Positions 54,201-60,688 of a DNA stretch of 64,000 nt are shown here, in pieces. The first letter of the stretch is position 1, and each line of letters opens with the position of its first letter. Source of the stretch: Hofstenia miamia. Taxonomy: Eukaryota > Xenacoelomorpha > Acoela > Hofsteniidae. Under the pieces are notes generated by a model that saw only the letters and a program-made list of their open reading frames with translations, had not been told where the DNA came from and ran no database searches. The position numbers were made by a program, and so were the translations under genes. The stretch covers positions 26,599 to 90,598 of the forward strand of contig CABFPE010000039.1 of the NCBI GenBank assembly GCA_900660155.1. Direction: 5' to 3'.

Positions 54201-57200
54201 CACAGCTCTCTAATTCATACACTAGATTAAACTACAACCGCAAGCTTTGGTCATATTTGCAAGTTAATATTCAAAACAGTTAATTACCTAAACCAGAGAT
54301 CAACAAAATAGATATTTTATAACTACAATAATTTGTTTTGCAGACTACAATATATTATTTAACCTGCTCTTCGCTTGTTCAAAAATAACCACTTTGCGCT
54401 TAAATCCAAGCATTTAGCCTCTTCTTTATTTTCCAAGTTTTATTCAAACGTGTGAGTTTAGGATTTTTTATCGAATTGCTTTTGCTAAGTGAACAAATTA
54501 AGGATCATCAAAAGACATAGGCTATTGATTGGTATTTTTAGACATCCTGTATGCTTAGTTTTCCATTTATTATTCATAGGAACAGTTGCATGCGTTTAGT
54601 ATGCCTTTAAATTTACTTCAATTGTGTACTAAGTCAATTTGAGATGTGAAATTCTCGTATACCGTCTTTTATTTGCCTATAATCTAATATTTGTAGTTTA
54701 CGTCAATTCTCGACGGCCCCCTAAATGCCGTGCGTTTGTAATCATACATCGATTTTCCAGTAGTTGTGCACCGCGATGGCGGAAATGTAGTTTGCTGGGG
54801 ATATCGCACTTTACCTCTGTTTCTGTTAACTAACTTCCTGCTTATTTTTAATGCATTGTTTTTCTCTTTATCGTCGTTATCATAAATTTCATTTGCTATA
54901 TTTCCAAGTGACTTGTTTCCAAATTAGTACTAGTATTATATTCTGCCAGTTAATTCATATGAGAGCTGTTTTAAAATTGAAGAATTGCTACAGCAAACTA
55001 ACGAGTATATCCAACTGTTATTGGAACACCAACACGAAAAATGTAGGATACCTCTGCAAATTTATCAGCAGCTGAACAAGACTGAAATTTCGTACAATTT
55101 TCAAGAATTTCGGAAATAATTTAATTAACGCATCCTTTAAACCGGGAAATTCCGGCCCCAGTGTACTGTTCTGCGACCATGGCCGGCTAAGGCCAAAGAG
55201 CCACGGCCGGTTACGGCCTAAAATTTTGTTTTACGGCCAAAATCCTGACTAAGATTTATTTCTGAACATTATGATGAACAATTTATTTCCATGATTTTTA
55301 TTTGGATTTTTTTTAATGCTTAGTCGTTTTGAACATTTTCTTTAGTTGTTCGAACTATGAGAATGTTTCAATCGTTCTTTCAAAATTGCAGTATTTTATT
55401 TAGTAGTAGTAAAAACGCCGAATACGGCAAAAAATCACAGCTAACGGCAGTATACTGTTAAAGCATTACGGTTTCCTTGGGTCAAAGTTTACTTTGCACG
55501 ACCGGCTACGGTCAAAAAAATTGCCTTGGTCACAGAACACTACCCCAGTGGCACACTTAAGTACTGCAAATATAAATCCTTTTATAATCGTTGCACATTG
55601 AAATGTTTAAGTGGCACCTATAGGTGCCCCCTTATTATTTTAAAAATATATAATTTTTTGGAAAAAAATTATTTGTATTTGTATTTTATCTTCTGTTTTA
55701 AAATTCTATAAAAGAGCTCGAATAAATCCGAGTTTGGCCGTTAAAGTGTTAAAAAAGTCGTTTCCAAATGCCTAATCCTCATTCATTTTACTAATATCTG
55801 CACAAAAAATATGCAAAGTTTGAAAATAAACAATATGATGCAAAAACCTAACGCTAATAGGCTTTGGGTCCTTGATCATAATTCAACGTAAATTAATTAC
55901 TTCGTTTTGAATTCGTGATTTATAGAATGTTTATGAAGGGTTAGCTTTAATTTCAGATGCATTTTGGTTTTCCGCTATGCAATGGCTACATTGATGTTTG
56001 TCGATTAACACATTAACTGTTAAGTGACAAGAACGTCGAATTTAGAGCAGTGTGGCTCTTCGATGAGTCACAAGAGTTTCGCTATATTTTTTTAATTCAA
56101 TTTATTATAATATATTTCCGAGGTGTTGAATCACTTAACATATTAAATTTAGTAACACTTTTGATAATCCTAGCCTATTTTTTGGGTAAAGTTTGTCAAT
56201 AGGCCTTCAATTATAGCGGATTACATATTTTAGTTGATTCGTCTATTTCGTCAGCTAACTGTAGTAGATGATGACAAAATAACAATGCAAAGATCTTGAA
56301 TTTAGTTTTAAGACTACCGCATAAATGTTGTTTTAATTTTTAGCTTTTTGCTAACGGCCTCTATTGATACATTGTTTTAGAGCAACCTTATCAGGCTTCT
56401 CTTTGGGTTGGTACAAATCTCGGCAGTGTTGTACCTTTGTTCATTCAACAATCATCTTCCGAAACACGCTATCACTTTCAGCCTTATTGTAAGTAATTTT
56501 TGTATTGCTGCCCATGTCACGAATTTATTCCTAGAATGAAATATTAAGCATTTTGGAGATCCAAATAATTTCAACTCCTAAATGTGGCCTGATAATATTT
56601 TTTTTTGGTTTTTTATAAATACACAATAATAATTTAGTGGCTACTTTTCTATTTTATAATTAACTTTGAAATGTTGTCAAATCTGTGAATTTTGCTTGCT
56701 ACTATTTTCTCGTGGTTTTCAAGAAAACGGCATTGTTTGTAATGTGTTATTCAATAAAGCCTCAAAGATTACAATGTTGCTTCATTGTCTTCAATGTTGA
56801 ACATCACTCACTTTTCATTATCTGGGTTAATTTGACCCAAATTCTTCAAAGCTGAGGCTGCATTTCTCAAATAGACGTAATTACTAATATGAGGTATCGT
56901 AGCATTTTAGCTTTTGATGTTGTACCTGGCACCTGGCTTATTGTTTGCATACACGTTTGTAATAACACTAATTATCATTATGGATCAGATTGCCCATTTA
57001 AAATTTTTATCATCATTTTAGTTTCTATGTGGCCTCCAGATATTCGGTTTGTACCAATGCAAGCGACATTGCCAACCACACAATGATTTTAGACTACAAT
57101 CTACAAAATGGCGATACTGGTGTGATTGAAAAATTATTGAGTATTTTTGACTCGTCGTGCATTATCTCTGGCCTGTAAAGTTGTTTGACATTGTTAGATA

Positions 57201-58925
57201 TTGACGTCTTTGCAGAATTTGTTATTTAGTTTGTTTATTTGTATTAAAACTTGGTACCTTTGCACATTGAAAAGATTTTCATGTGCGGGCAAAACGATCC
57301 ATCTTGCTTATTGATGTGCAATTGAATTCTTGTCAATAAGAGAATTAAAAAATGCAGATGCACGATTTTTAACAACTGATTACTTAAACATCGCCAAGAA
57401 ATAGTAGACATCATCAATTATTTTGCTGTCCGTTTAGCAATAATTGTTTGATGATCATCTTGTGTGCCAATGACGATATTTTCCTGCCTGCTGACATTTT
57501 GCTCAAATTAATGTAACCAAATGCATGAACACAGGGGTTTACTCGAGGGTGTGCTCAGGGGGGGGACGTACCCACTCTTGTTAAATTCGATTTGGTCAAA
57601 ATATAACATAAAAATACATCACTCACATTTTGAGGCGCCTTGCTAATTATTTAGGAGTACAGCCCTGCATGTCGATATGTGAGTTCATTTGTCTATCAAA
57701 GCTACACAATTGTTGTATCCGCTAATGAATGTGTTTGAGCTTTCAAATCTATTTCAATGTGTAGCTTTGTGAATTGTTAAAGATAATCCGGTCAATAAGT
57801 CATTTCTCAAAATGTTGTTTTGTTTAAAAATGATGCTTCTAAAAAAGGCATATACAATGCTTTGCGCTATTTTTCTAAATTGACAGTAAATTTATTATAT
57901 GTTTATTTTATTAAATTGTATAGGTTCATAGGTGAATTTTGTAAAAAATGGTGTAAGGTAATTAGCAATTTTGGGCTTAGAACCGTTTGTACTTCACAAA
58001 ATAATGTTGTTAAGTATTTTTAGCAGTCATCCTTTAACTGTTGCCCTCCTACTTTTCATTTATCAGTTAAGGGAAACCTTCAGAGCTGGGATTAAGGCAT
58101 GGTTACTATTACCCGTTTTCCACCGGAAATATTTTCCATTTAAAATCCATTAATTACAATAAAATGATGCCATTTAAAGTGTTAATAATGCCAATTATTC
58201 TCTTAGTAATTCAATTTTAGATCGTTAAAATGTCATGCGTAATTTAATTTTGCTAATTTAAAAGTGCGAATATTTTTTAATGAGCACGTAGATTGTTTAA
58301 TAAACGTGTTATTGAAATTTTAGCTTTTAAATAAAAGGGGTGTGTTGAACGCTTCTTTTCGCACCGATGTAAGTGGTTTCCATATTTTTAGGCGTAACTC
58401 CTATATATTTTAAGTGTATTTTATAGTCACTGGAGAAAAAGGTATGTAATTCCAAGATTCATTTCTCATCAGCTAGGCTACAACCTGCTGTTCTGGAAAA
58501 ATTTCAAAATCTCAAACATTGCGAAGTGAATAAATTCGGTCCATTATTGTCTTTTCTTATTTGAACCCTATCGATGTCGGTCATAGCCTAGCTTGTTGTT
58601 TTAATGTGTTCATATTACATTGATATCAAAATAAAAAATTTGTGGTATTTTATAAATTTTTTACTCCTTCGTTTGTTGCTTGACACCAGTTCTATCATTT
58701 CTAGGTATTATATTATCATTGTAAAGCTTTCAGTTTTTGGTTAGTGTTGAAATCATTTTTCAATTAATTTGGAGGGGTGTTTTTTAGCATCGGTTTTCAC
58801 AGCGAAGGGTGTTATCTCTACGATTGGATTTATTGATGCGAATGGTGCTTTGTTCAAATCTCTGAGTGATCCGTGGCGTGATCCCAACTTATCTAACAGT
58901 AGTCAGGAAGAGCCAAAACGGAAAA
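12083..58925 (+). CDS. STXBP5: Tomosyn (syntaxin-binding protein 5) homologue, internal part of a multi-exon gene
   Basis: Tomosyn is a cytosolic lethal-giant-larvae-family protein with two WD40 beta-propellers and a C-terminal R-SNARE coil. It binds syntaxin/SNAP-25 and restrains vesicle fusion (family knowledge). Ten exons listed separately join with matching phases into about 566 codons, colinear with vertebrate tomosyn. Visible landmarks in order are FSGGLPF, TVMRGKS, FENPYPL, HESPVTC, TGHADGSLKFWD, LYKLKTS, SRSRSSS, SLWVGTNLGSV and WRDPN. The N-terminal propeller start and the SNARE motif are not seen, so the gene is partial here and likely open on both sides. Introns are long and full of small DNA transposons. 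The exons are clearly richer in G+C than the introns. The spacing from FSGGLPF to WRDPN is similar to the vertebrate protein, although the loop after the RSPRK-like motif is shorter and replaced by a Ser/Arg-rich exon. Paralogues STXBP5 and STXBP5L cannot be told apart here; LLGL1/2 is excluded by the linker motifs. Confidence 0.93.
12241..16896. other. Intron sequence between tomosyn exons (first part)
   Basis: AT-rich intron. It holds the CT/AG-rich inverted patch AGGGGG...CCCCCT near 12760-12780. A decayed repeat end, TAGGGATCTGTGGGAC on the minus strand, finishes at 12959 and resembles one at 54211. The open frames at 14808-15098 and 15207-15410 have no recognisable product or splice support. 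Confidence 0.45.
16897..17120. mobile_element. Decayed piggyBac-like MITE
   Basis: The left end is TTAACCTCTTCAGTGC. An inverted GCACTGAAGAAG lies at 17105-17116, giving an 11-of-12 inverted match. The right TTAA is lost (CAAAA instead). The inner sequence is AT-rich without an open frame. It resembles the element at 2881-3125 in size and end design but not in detailed sequence. Confidence 0.5.
17270..17555. repeat. TTCGAG-rich repeat, possibly a decayed hAT element
   Basis: The hexamer TTCGAG and close variants recur at least six times. The right end reads on the minus strand as CAGGGTCTTCAAATACTCGG, a hAT-like CAGGG terminus. The left candidate CAAGGTTTTAGAATC is only loosely similar and no target duplication is visible. 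Clustered short motifs are typical of hAT subterminal regions. Confidence 0.35.
18337..18606 (+). mobile_element. Interspersed repeat, family C copy 1
   Basis: It begins CAGATGCGGATTTAGGGGGG and contains ACGATCTGATCGATATATTG and AGCACGGCATTATGCTAAGA. The same order of motifs is found inverted at about 43249-43489. The CAGGGGCG-like outer end of the second copy suggests a hAT-type terminus. The far end and the target duplication could not be defined. It has no coding capacity. Confidence 0.6.
20342..20588 (+). mobile_element. hAT-type MITE, family A copy 2
   Basis: It starts GATTGGCGCGTTTAGGGGGG and ends AAAAATCCTCTG. It is flanked by the perfect 8-bp duplication ACACTAAT at 20334-20341 and 20589-20596. 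It shares GGGGCCAGCTGC, ACAGACGATTGCATTTTGTG and CTCAGCCCC with copy 1. Compared with the other copies about ten bases are missing just inside the right end. Confidence 0.8.
21210..21981. mobile_element. Putative inverted-repeat element, ends TAGGCTCCTGC
   Basis: The left end is TAGGCTCCTGCAAGTC and the right end, read on the minus strand, is TAGGCTCCTGCGAGTC: 15 of 16 match over a 772-bp span. GAATCCGAATCTTA near the left end and GATCCGAATCCTAA near the right end are related motifs. No clear target duplication was found, so a chance or nested structure is possible. No coding region was seen. Confidence 0.45.
23842..24062 (+). CDS. STXBP5: Tomosyn exon: LLQNDLVVIDL ... HESPVTC segment
   Basis: It enters in phase 1, using the G left by the previous exon to make Glu, and ends in phase 0 before GTAAGA at 24063. 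The product includes MVLLQNDLVVIDL, CFENPYPLDLHESPVTC and DLIPALYTAGAKSRR. These align without gaps to vertebrate VVLLEKDLVVIDL, FENPYPL, HESPVTC and DLIPALYSVGA. This is propeller sequence and among the most conserved parts of tomosyn. The intron before it is 11.6 kb, the longest between confirmed exons. Confidence 0.95.
24063..24405. other. Intron sequence
   Basis: The start of the intron after the exon ending at 24062. The reading frame runs on through the donor to 24197 but loses homology at the GTAAGA site, so this is intron readthrough rather than coding sequence. Confidence 0.6.
24406..24488 (+). mobile_element. hAT-type MITE, family A truncated copy
   Basis: It matches only the right third of copies 1 and 2: GTTCAAAAA, TTTTTTTTCTGTGAAAATGG, TGTCAGCCCCCC and the end AATCGTGCCTCTG. 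The left part is missing and no target duplication can be drawn. Its right end restores the bases missing in copy 2. Confidence 0.6.
24560..25524. mobile_element. hAT-type non-autonomous element, 965 bp
   Basis: The termini are TAGGGCGA and TCGCCCTA, flanked by the perfect 8-bp duplication GTTATAAC at 24552-24559 and 25525-25532. GGTCAA followed by A/T runs recurs near both ends, suggesting transposase-binding repeats. The interior is AT-rich. No transposase frame survives, only short open stretches. Confidence 0.75.
26784..26892 (+). CDS. STXBP5: Tomosyn exon: WD40 blade (TGHADGSLKFWD)
   Basis: The acceptor TTTTAG ends at 26783 and the donor GTAATG starts at 26893; the exon is phase 0 to phase 1. 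It encodes KWPVCGGDWKLG and then TIVTGHADGSLKFWDATA. The GH-(x)n-WD pattern is a canonical WD40 blade, equivalent to vertebrate IITGHADGSIKFWDASA. The short open frame on the opposite strand is only a shadow. Confidence 0.96.
27936..28138 (+). CDS. STXBP5: Tomosyn exon: LYKLKTSRFFEK ... KFSKQETE segment
   Basis: The split codon G|TT makes Val after the previous blade, and the exon leaves in phase 0 before GTATAA. The peptide begins VTLQHLYKLKTSRFFEK and continues through EEEPFAIQHIDIDP to IDFKFSKQETEASIA. This matches vertebrate TLQVLYKLKTSKVFEK, EDPYAIQ and IYRFSKQE. The preceding intron is about 1.0 kb. The next confirmed exon is 6.6 kb away, and a 51-nt phase-0 cassette candidate lies in that intron. 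Confidence 0.95.
28590..28640 (+). CDS. Possible 51-nt cassette exon of tomosyn
   Basis: A pyrimidine-rich tract ending TTTTTACAG precedes 28590 and GTAAAA follows 28640. The 51 bases are an exact multiple of three and phase 0 on both sides, which fits the phase-0 junction between the exons ending at 28138 and starting at 34709. The peptide would be PSPNSKANPRKFISTIF, a polar basic insert at a variable loop. The first 30 bases are far richer in G+C than the surrounding intron. Without splicing at 28641 the frame stays open to a stop near 28760, so it could instead be an alternative 3' exon. No homologue is recognised; this is inference from splice signals and composition. Confidence 0.35.
29880..30960 (-). 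pseudogene. Degenerate coding relic, possibly a hAT transposase
   Basis: On the minus strand several separate frames read like protein: FVLRKCDHKFAVPLLPND near 30880, a 98-codon stretch around 30380-30676 with SYEELTAVTTKVVKCGARIL, ATFHVTDNNVVVMVNGKEL-like text near 30100, and SFVERAFSKQKFSHKS near 29930. The last resembles the ERSFSK-type C-terminal motif of some hAT transposases. Stops and frameshifts separate the pieces. I cannot name the family with confidence. Confidence 0.3.
34709..34965 (+). CDS. STXBP5: Tomosyn exon: variable loop leading into second propeller
   Basis: It begins in phase 0 after TTTTTAG and ends in phase 2 before a strong GTGAGT donor at 34966. The first residues SVEISHRFESDG align with the vertebrate LEVRLLYEIND strand. 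A hydrophilic stretch with SESHHSSPHSLKVRSSDN follows. The exon closes with EDQPPPAISCLVASSTLD, equivalent to vertebrate GEPPQQITSLAVNSSYG. The acidic, Ser/His-rich loop is the poorly conserved part, and the propeller strand at the end gives the identification. Confidence 0.93.
35783..35993 (+). CDS. STXBP5: Tomosyn exon: GHVYGIAILDRGSKQ ... LRSPLKKLSK
   Basis: It starts in phase 2, giving Leu across the junction, and ends in phase 0 before GTAAGC. The product contains VYGIAILDRGSKQCILHLLTADLYS, matching vertebrate CNGIAMVDYLQKAVLLNLGTIELYG. It then has LRSPLKKLSKNQDS, matching the PRSPRKSRQ basic motif. The end, SVCSDDLPRSPNDD, is acidic and serine-rich and opens the inter-propeller linker. 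A 10.6-kb intron follows and holds several transposon relics. Confidence 0.95.
35994..37753. other. Intron sequence
   Basis: AT-rich DNA with no coding or repeat structure that I recognise. Confidence 0.5.
37762..38082. mobile_element. hAT-type MITE with TACCGTA-like ends
   Basis: The left end is TTTACCGTATATCG and the right end, on the minus strand, is TTACAGTACGATTCGG. Both run into related inner sequence with ACCGG...TTTTTTACC and ATACCG motifs. The flanks AATAGCTT (37754-37761) and TATAGCTT (38083-38090) match at seven of eight positions, consistent with an aged 8-bp duplication. It is 321 bp and non-coding. Confidence 0.6.
38470..38640. other. GC-richer island of unknown nature
   Basis: Around 38490-38620 base composition rises sharply within the intron, with TACGCGAAGTGATCCGTCGG and CTCGCATACGGGTAGGACGC. 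No open frame with splice sites, no tRNA-like boxes and no terminal repeats were found. It may be a repeat fragment such as a SINE. Confidence 0.3.
39038..39330. repeat. 146-bp direct duplication split by an ambiguous base
   Basis: Copy 1 is 39038-39183 and copy 2 is 39185-39330, both starting GATATTGCCAGGATAGACTC. They differ at about two positions. The only N I noticed in the window, at 39184, sits exactly between them, so this is likely an unresolved assembly join rather than true tandem DNA. Confidence 0.9.
40520..41000. repeat. Possible decayed transposon with GAGAGGTTAACTTTAGAGAA repeats
   Basis: GAGAGGTTAACTTTAGAGAA at about 40853 recurs with one change at about 40939. An inverted CAACCTCTCCATAGTTAA lies near 40526. 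Such CCTCTC...TTAA-type ends occur in some Tc1/mariner and pogo MITEs. The boundaries are unclear. Confidence 0.3.
41083..41780 (-). pseudogene. Degenerate coding relic with a zinc-finger-like start
   Basis: Minus-strand frames give CYKCDKVYKHSHCPGIGSLK near 41740, a Cys/His pattern like a short zinc finger. RRITDQFHRQSICRSRSLSV follows near 41600, and RRATALMGDDEYDLIASCGF near 41250. Stops lie between them. The order of a DNA-binding finger then a body suggests a transposase, but I do not recognise the family. Confidence 0.3.
43249..43489 (-). mobile_element. Interspersed repeat, family C copy 2 (inverted)
   Basis: On the minus strand it begins CAGGGGCGTATTGGGGCTTG at 43489. It repeats ACGATCTGATCGATATATTG and AGCACGGCATTATGATAAGA of the copy at 18337-18606. 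It lacks a roughly 20-base GC-rich insert present near the start of copy 1. The frame running through it is not a gene. Confidence 0.6.
43500..44288 (-). pseudogene. Decayed Tc1/mariner-type transposase
   Basis: Reading down the minus strand, a helix-turn-helix-like start MTAQQRINMITMQGG ... STVYNLF is followed in shifted frames by transposase-like text. That includes VNAK-YEQFLQN-L and YDNARAHIS (the QDNARPH catalytic Asp motif of the family). It also includes LPSLLPDFNLMDIF (the SPDLNPIE-type motif). Stops and at least two frameshifts make it inactive. The ends were not located. Confidence 0.6.
44289..46591. other. Intron sequence
   Basis: AT-rich DNA before the Ser/Arg-rich exon; no features that I can support. 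Confidence 0.5.
46592..46766 (+). CDS. STXBP5: Tomosyn exon: Ser/Arg-rich linker exon
   Basis: The splice signals are CAG|GTGGCA at the start and GATG|GTACAT at the end, entering in phase 0 and leaving in phase 1. Both phases agree with the neighbouring tomosyn exons. It encodes about 58 residues of low complexity: a Ser run, then GGRRRFEHSRSVAS, TRRCARSTRTTPLSSSS and GLSSGGGNF. It is strikingly GC-rich against an AT-rich background. It occupies the place of the vertebrate hypervariable, alternatively spliced linker but shows no clear sequence match to it. Assignment rests on position, phase and coding composition. Confidence 0.82.
47483..47602 (+). CDS. STXBP5: Tomosyn exon: SRSRSSSMSSLEKE linker motif
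   Basis: The acceptor TTTTTTAG ends at 47482 and the donor GTAGTT starts at 47603; both phases are 1. The peptide DGSNLSRSRSSSMSSLEKE is nearly identical to the vertebrate FSRSRSSSVTSIDKE motif. It is followed by SVQCLSFLHVAPLKT, the start of the next propeller strand. The serine-rich basic motif is a plausible kinase target. PKA control of this linker is known for vertebrate tomosyn-1, but equivalence here is inference. Confidence 0.95.
47603..48367. other. Intron sequence; expected location of the unseen piggyBac 3' end
   Basis: The tomosyn frame runs on past the donor to 47679 without homology. The 3' terminus of the minus-strand piggyBac element should fall here, but no inverted copy of CCCTCGGAGGGCC next to TTAA was found. 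Confidence 0.45.
48368..50131 (-). pseudogene. Decayed piggyBac (PGBD-type) transposase gene
   Basis: piggyBac transposases cut and paste elements at TTAA with an RNase-H-like DDD core. Reading from a Met at 50131, the start has MTAKHLRQSRMNAEQALAAI and acidic text (SDEEPNQEENDEEMD) typical of PGBD N-termini. Near 49330-49420 comes SEELVVDEQLVSSRCRS, the first catalytic Asp region, with NPSKPGKY. Near 48840-48900 comes KKPQIILDYNAKKAGMDSVD, the third-Asp region. The end is cysteine-rich (RCALC ... CEAPVCGKHSE ... CSNC), the family's zinc-binding tail. Several in-frame stops (for example after VDDIP and VRET) and frameshifts make it inactive. It sits antisense in a tomosyn intron. Confidence 0.85.
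50277..50291 (-). mobile_element. 5' terminus of the piggyBac element with TTAA
   Basis: On the minus strand the sequence reads TTAACCCTCGGAGGGCCAA, a TTAA target followed by a CCC-starting end as in piggyBac. A perfect 9-bp hairpin, GTGTGATTT...AAATCACAC, sits just inside at 50251-50271. It lies about 150 bp upstream of the transposase Met. The other end was not found. Confidence 0.6.
50292..52163. other. Intron sequence
   Basis: AT-rich intron DNA. Open frames at 50655-50918 and 51212-51517 have no recognisable product. A short TA array lies near 51660. Confidence 0.45.
52172..52663. mobile_element. hAT-type non-autonomous element, 492 bp
   Basis: The ends are TAGAGATGAGCGCGGTA and, inverted, CCGTACTCATCTCTA. 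They are flanked by the perfect duplication GTTCCGAG at 52164-52171 and 52664-52671. CCGC/GCGG motifs recur near both ends inside an otherwise AT-rich body. No transposase is present; the frame at 52031-52306 crosses the boundary and is a shadow. Confidence 0.85.
53673..53981. mobile_element. hAT-type MITE, family B copy 2 (inverted)
   Basis: The right end CAGCTCGTTGACAAGTCTG matches the terminus of the element at 3367-3724 exactly over the inverted repeat. The left end CAAACTTATCAACGAG is slightly decayed. Inner landmarks TTGTATATCCAAT and AAGCTCGGCTCGGCTC occur in reverse orientation in copy 1. The flanks TCTCCGCC (53665-53672) and TCTTCACC (53982-53989) match at six of eight positions. Confidence 0.75.
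55164..55542. mobile_element. hAT-type MITE, 379 bp, TACTGTTCTG ends
   Basis: The left end is TACTGTTCTGCGACCATGGC and the right end, on the minus strand, is TAGTGTTCTGTGACCAAGGC (17 of 20 match). The perfect target duplication CCCCAGTG is at 55156-55163 and 55543-55550. Subterminal GGCCGGCTAAGG, CGGCCGGTTACGGCC and CCGGCTACGG motifs repeat a common core. It is non-coding. Confidence 0.85.
55607..55752. repeat. Possible TTAA-bounded small repeat with a 16-bp palindrome
   Basis: TTAA at 55607-55610 is followed by the perfect palindrome GGCACCTATAGGTGCC. The right side reads GGCCGTTAAAGTGTTAA. The two ends are not good inverted repeats, so a piggyBac-like origin is only a guess. Confidence 0.25.
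56381..56488 (+). CDS. STXBP5: Tomosyn exon: SLWVGTNLGSV strand
   Basis: It enters and leaves in phase 1 and has a strong GTAAGT donor at 56489. It encodes EQPYQASLWVGTNLGSVVPLF and then QQSSSETRYHFQPY. This continues the previous exon exactly as vertebrate PCLWVGTTLGTVLVI follows the ALHFCETF strand. The intron before it is 8.8 kb and carries a piggyBac relic and three hAT-type elements. Confidence 0.95.
58788..58925 (+). CDS. STXBP5: Tomosyn exon: AKGVISTIGFID ... WRDPN segment
   Basis: The acceptor TTTTTAG ends at 58787 and the donor GTATAC starts at 58926; both phases are 1. It encodes SSVFTAKGVISTIGFIDANG and then LFKSLSDPWRDPNLSNSSQE, ending in basic KRK. Vertebrate tomosyn has LKGAVLTFSCMDRMGG and YEVWRDPN followed by a Ser-rich basic loop. 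This is the last exon I can place with confidence. Confidence 0.94.
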
Positions 58926-60594
58926 GTATACCATTTTACTTCAGCTCATTCTATTGTGCACTTTACACGATTATATATTTAATATTATCTTTTTCTACAG
59001 CTTTCGAAAATAAAATCGAAAATAATATATATATATATATATATATATACTTAATTATTTACTTATATTTATGTAGTTGAAATTCAGTATTGAAATTGCA
59101 AATTAATATTTTGATATCAAAAATATTTATGCACAACCAAACAATGTTGCCAATTGTTTCCTTTTTATTAACGAATAAATTCCAATATATATCTTAGGTA
59201 ACTCTCATTATTTTTTATTGCTGAAAATATAATATATTCATCATGTTCAAATATTTATTCAATAGTATAAGTTGTAAGATTATAATATCGCAAAAACATT
59301 CTCAAAAAAATTTATTAAATCATTTTAGTGATTGTACACAATGCTACAGCACTGACATTGTTTATGCGAAATTAAGAGGCTCATTTGAAAAGACGGGCTA
59401 AAAAATTTCTTCTAAAAGCTAAACCAATTTTTGCAGTAAACATAATAGATAAATAATAGAACGTATTTGTTCTAGTTCAACATTTTTCGATTTAGGCAAT
59501 GGAATATGACAAACACTGTAATTGCTAGTCAAGGCCTCACTACAATCGAGCGCTTTAATTGTTTGGCAAAAATCAATCACTAGTAATTACATTTTTATCC
59601 AAATGCAAGAAAATTGAACATTGTGCAGTCTTCTGTTTTGCACAATGCGCTTATTGTCTAATAATCACGATATATTTTCCTCCAAAAATTCATTCTTATT
59701 CGAAAGATTTAATCTTTATAATAATGTATGCAGAAGAATTCTTTTTAACAATAGTGGAAGGTACCTAACCACTCGAGTTTCTAATTGAATTTTTAATTTT
59801 ATCAAGTCTTCATTAATGCGATTACATTTTTGAAATCCAACCAATCAGGTTTACGAGTGGACATTAAAAATTCCTAAACTTTGACATATGTTTTAATTTT
59901 ACTTTTTAAAATATTTCACGTTATTTTCATTAAAGAAATATGCTAGTAAAGTTGAAGCGTTAATTCAGTTTTGGCACCATTTGGTTTCATCCAAACTTAA
60001 ATAGCCAAGTATATTTAATCTTTTAATATGATTGAATGCGTTAGTCAAAGACTCATCAATTATAATACGATTTGACTGCGTAAGCGAGATAACGCACATC
60101 GACAATCAAAATTATAATTTTTCCTTTCTCATTCCATGTATTCGTAGTGTGAACCTGCAATTTAGCAGCGTTGATTAACATGTTTATAACAATGGTTTTA
60201 ACGTTTTTAGCAAGAGTATTTTACATTACATTGTGTGCAAACAATGCTATTTATAACTCTCCACACTTTGTTTTTTATAATTTCAATTCAGTTTATTTTT
60301 AACAAGTCATTTAAGTTTGTCAATATTAAAACTCATAATTTAGCGTTAAAAAACCCACCTTGAGTATTTGTTCTTAGTAACAGAGATTCGAATTAATGTT
60401 CAAAGATTCGAACTTAAAATTTAGTATTTTCTACTACGTCTACTTGTAATATTTGTATAGTACAGTCGAATTTCTCTTTCCATAGGACAGTAGTTTCATT
60501 TACTTATCAAATTCCTTTCTACCTATTTCAAATTGCGGATAATTTTCTTGGTTTAGCATATAGTTTTAGACTAATATGATCATTAATTAAACAG
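58926..60594. other. Intron sequence after the last firm tomosyn exon
   Basis: AT-rich. TTTTTCTACAG at about 58990-59000 is a strong-looking acceptor, but the frame after it runs straight into a TA microsatellite. A connecting exon (phase 1 to 0) should lie here if the candidate at 60595 is real; I did not find a convincing one. Confidence 0.45.
59024..59049. repeat. (TA)n microsatellite
   Basis: About 26 bp of uninterrupted AT dinucleotides in the intron. Confidence 0.9.
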
Positions 60595-60688
60595 ATTCGA
60601 CACAAAGAACTGGCTGTAATCCTTATACCCCACTGCAGTAAATTGAAGAGCACTTATGCAAATCCCTCTAAAATGTTTCTTCTACAAG
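60595..60688 (+). CDS. Possible tomosyn exon: KELAVILIPHCSKLK ... FLLQ
   Basis: An open frame after AACAG (60591-60594) starts IRHKELAVILIPHCSK and reaches PSKMFLLQ before a GTTTAA donor at 60689. It is phase 0 in and phase 1 out. It can be laid against the vertebrate stretch SEKQAKVFSLPSQ ... SFILQAN with matching Lys, Val, Pro, Leu and the F-L-Q cluster. The DNA is richer in G+C than its surroundings. The pyrimidine tract is weak. The phase also does not join directly to the exon ending at 58925 (phase 1), so a small exon would be missing in between. Confidence 0.4.

Noticed and set aside
54115-54211. Complete small transposon bounded at 54211
   Set aside because: Only one end is recognisable; no inverted partner or target duplication was found.
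58999-59090. Exon starting after TTTTTCTACAG at about 58999, continuing the tomosyn frame
   Set aside because: The frame runs into the TA microsatellite and a stop, with no homology and no usable donor.
60211-60250. Possible linking exon reading RVFYITLCAN, like vertebrate QYAVICSE
   Set aside because: The required phase-0 end has no GT donor; the similarity is too short.
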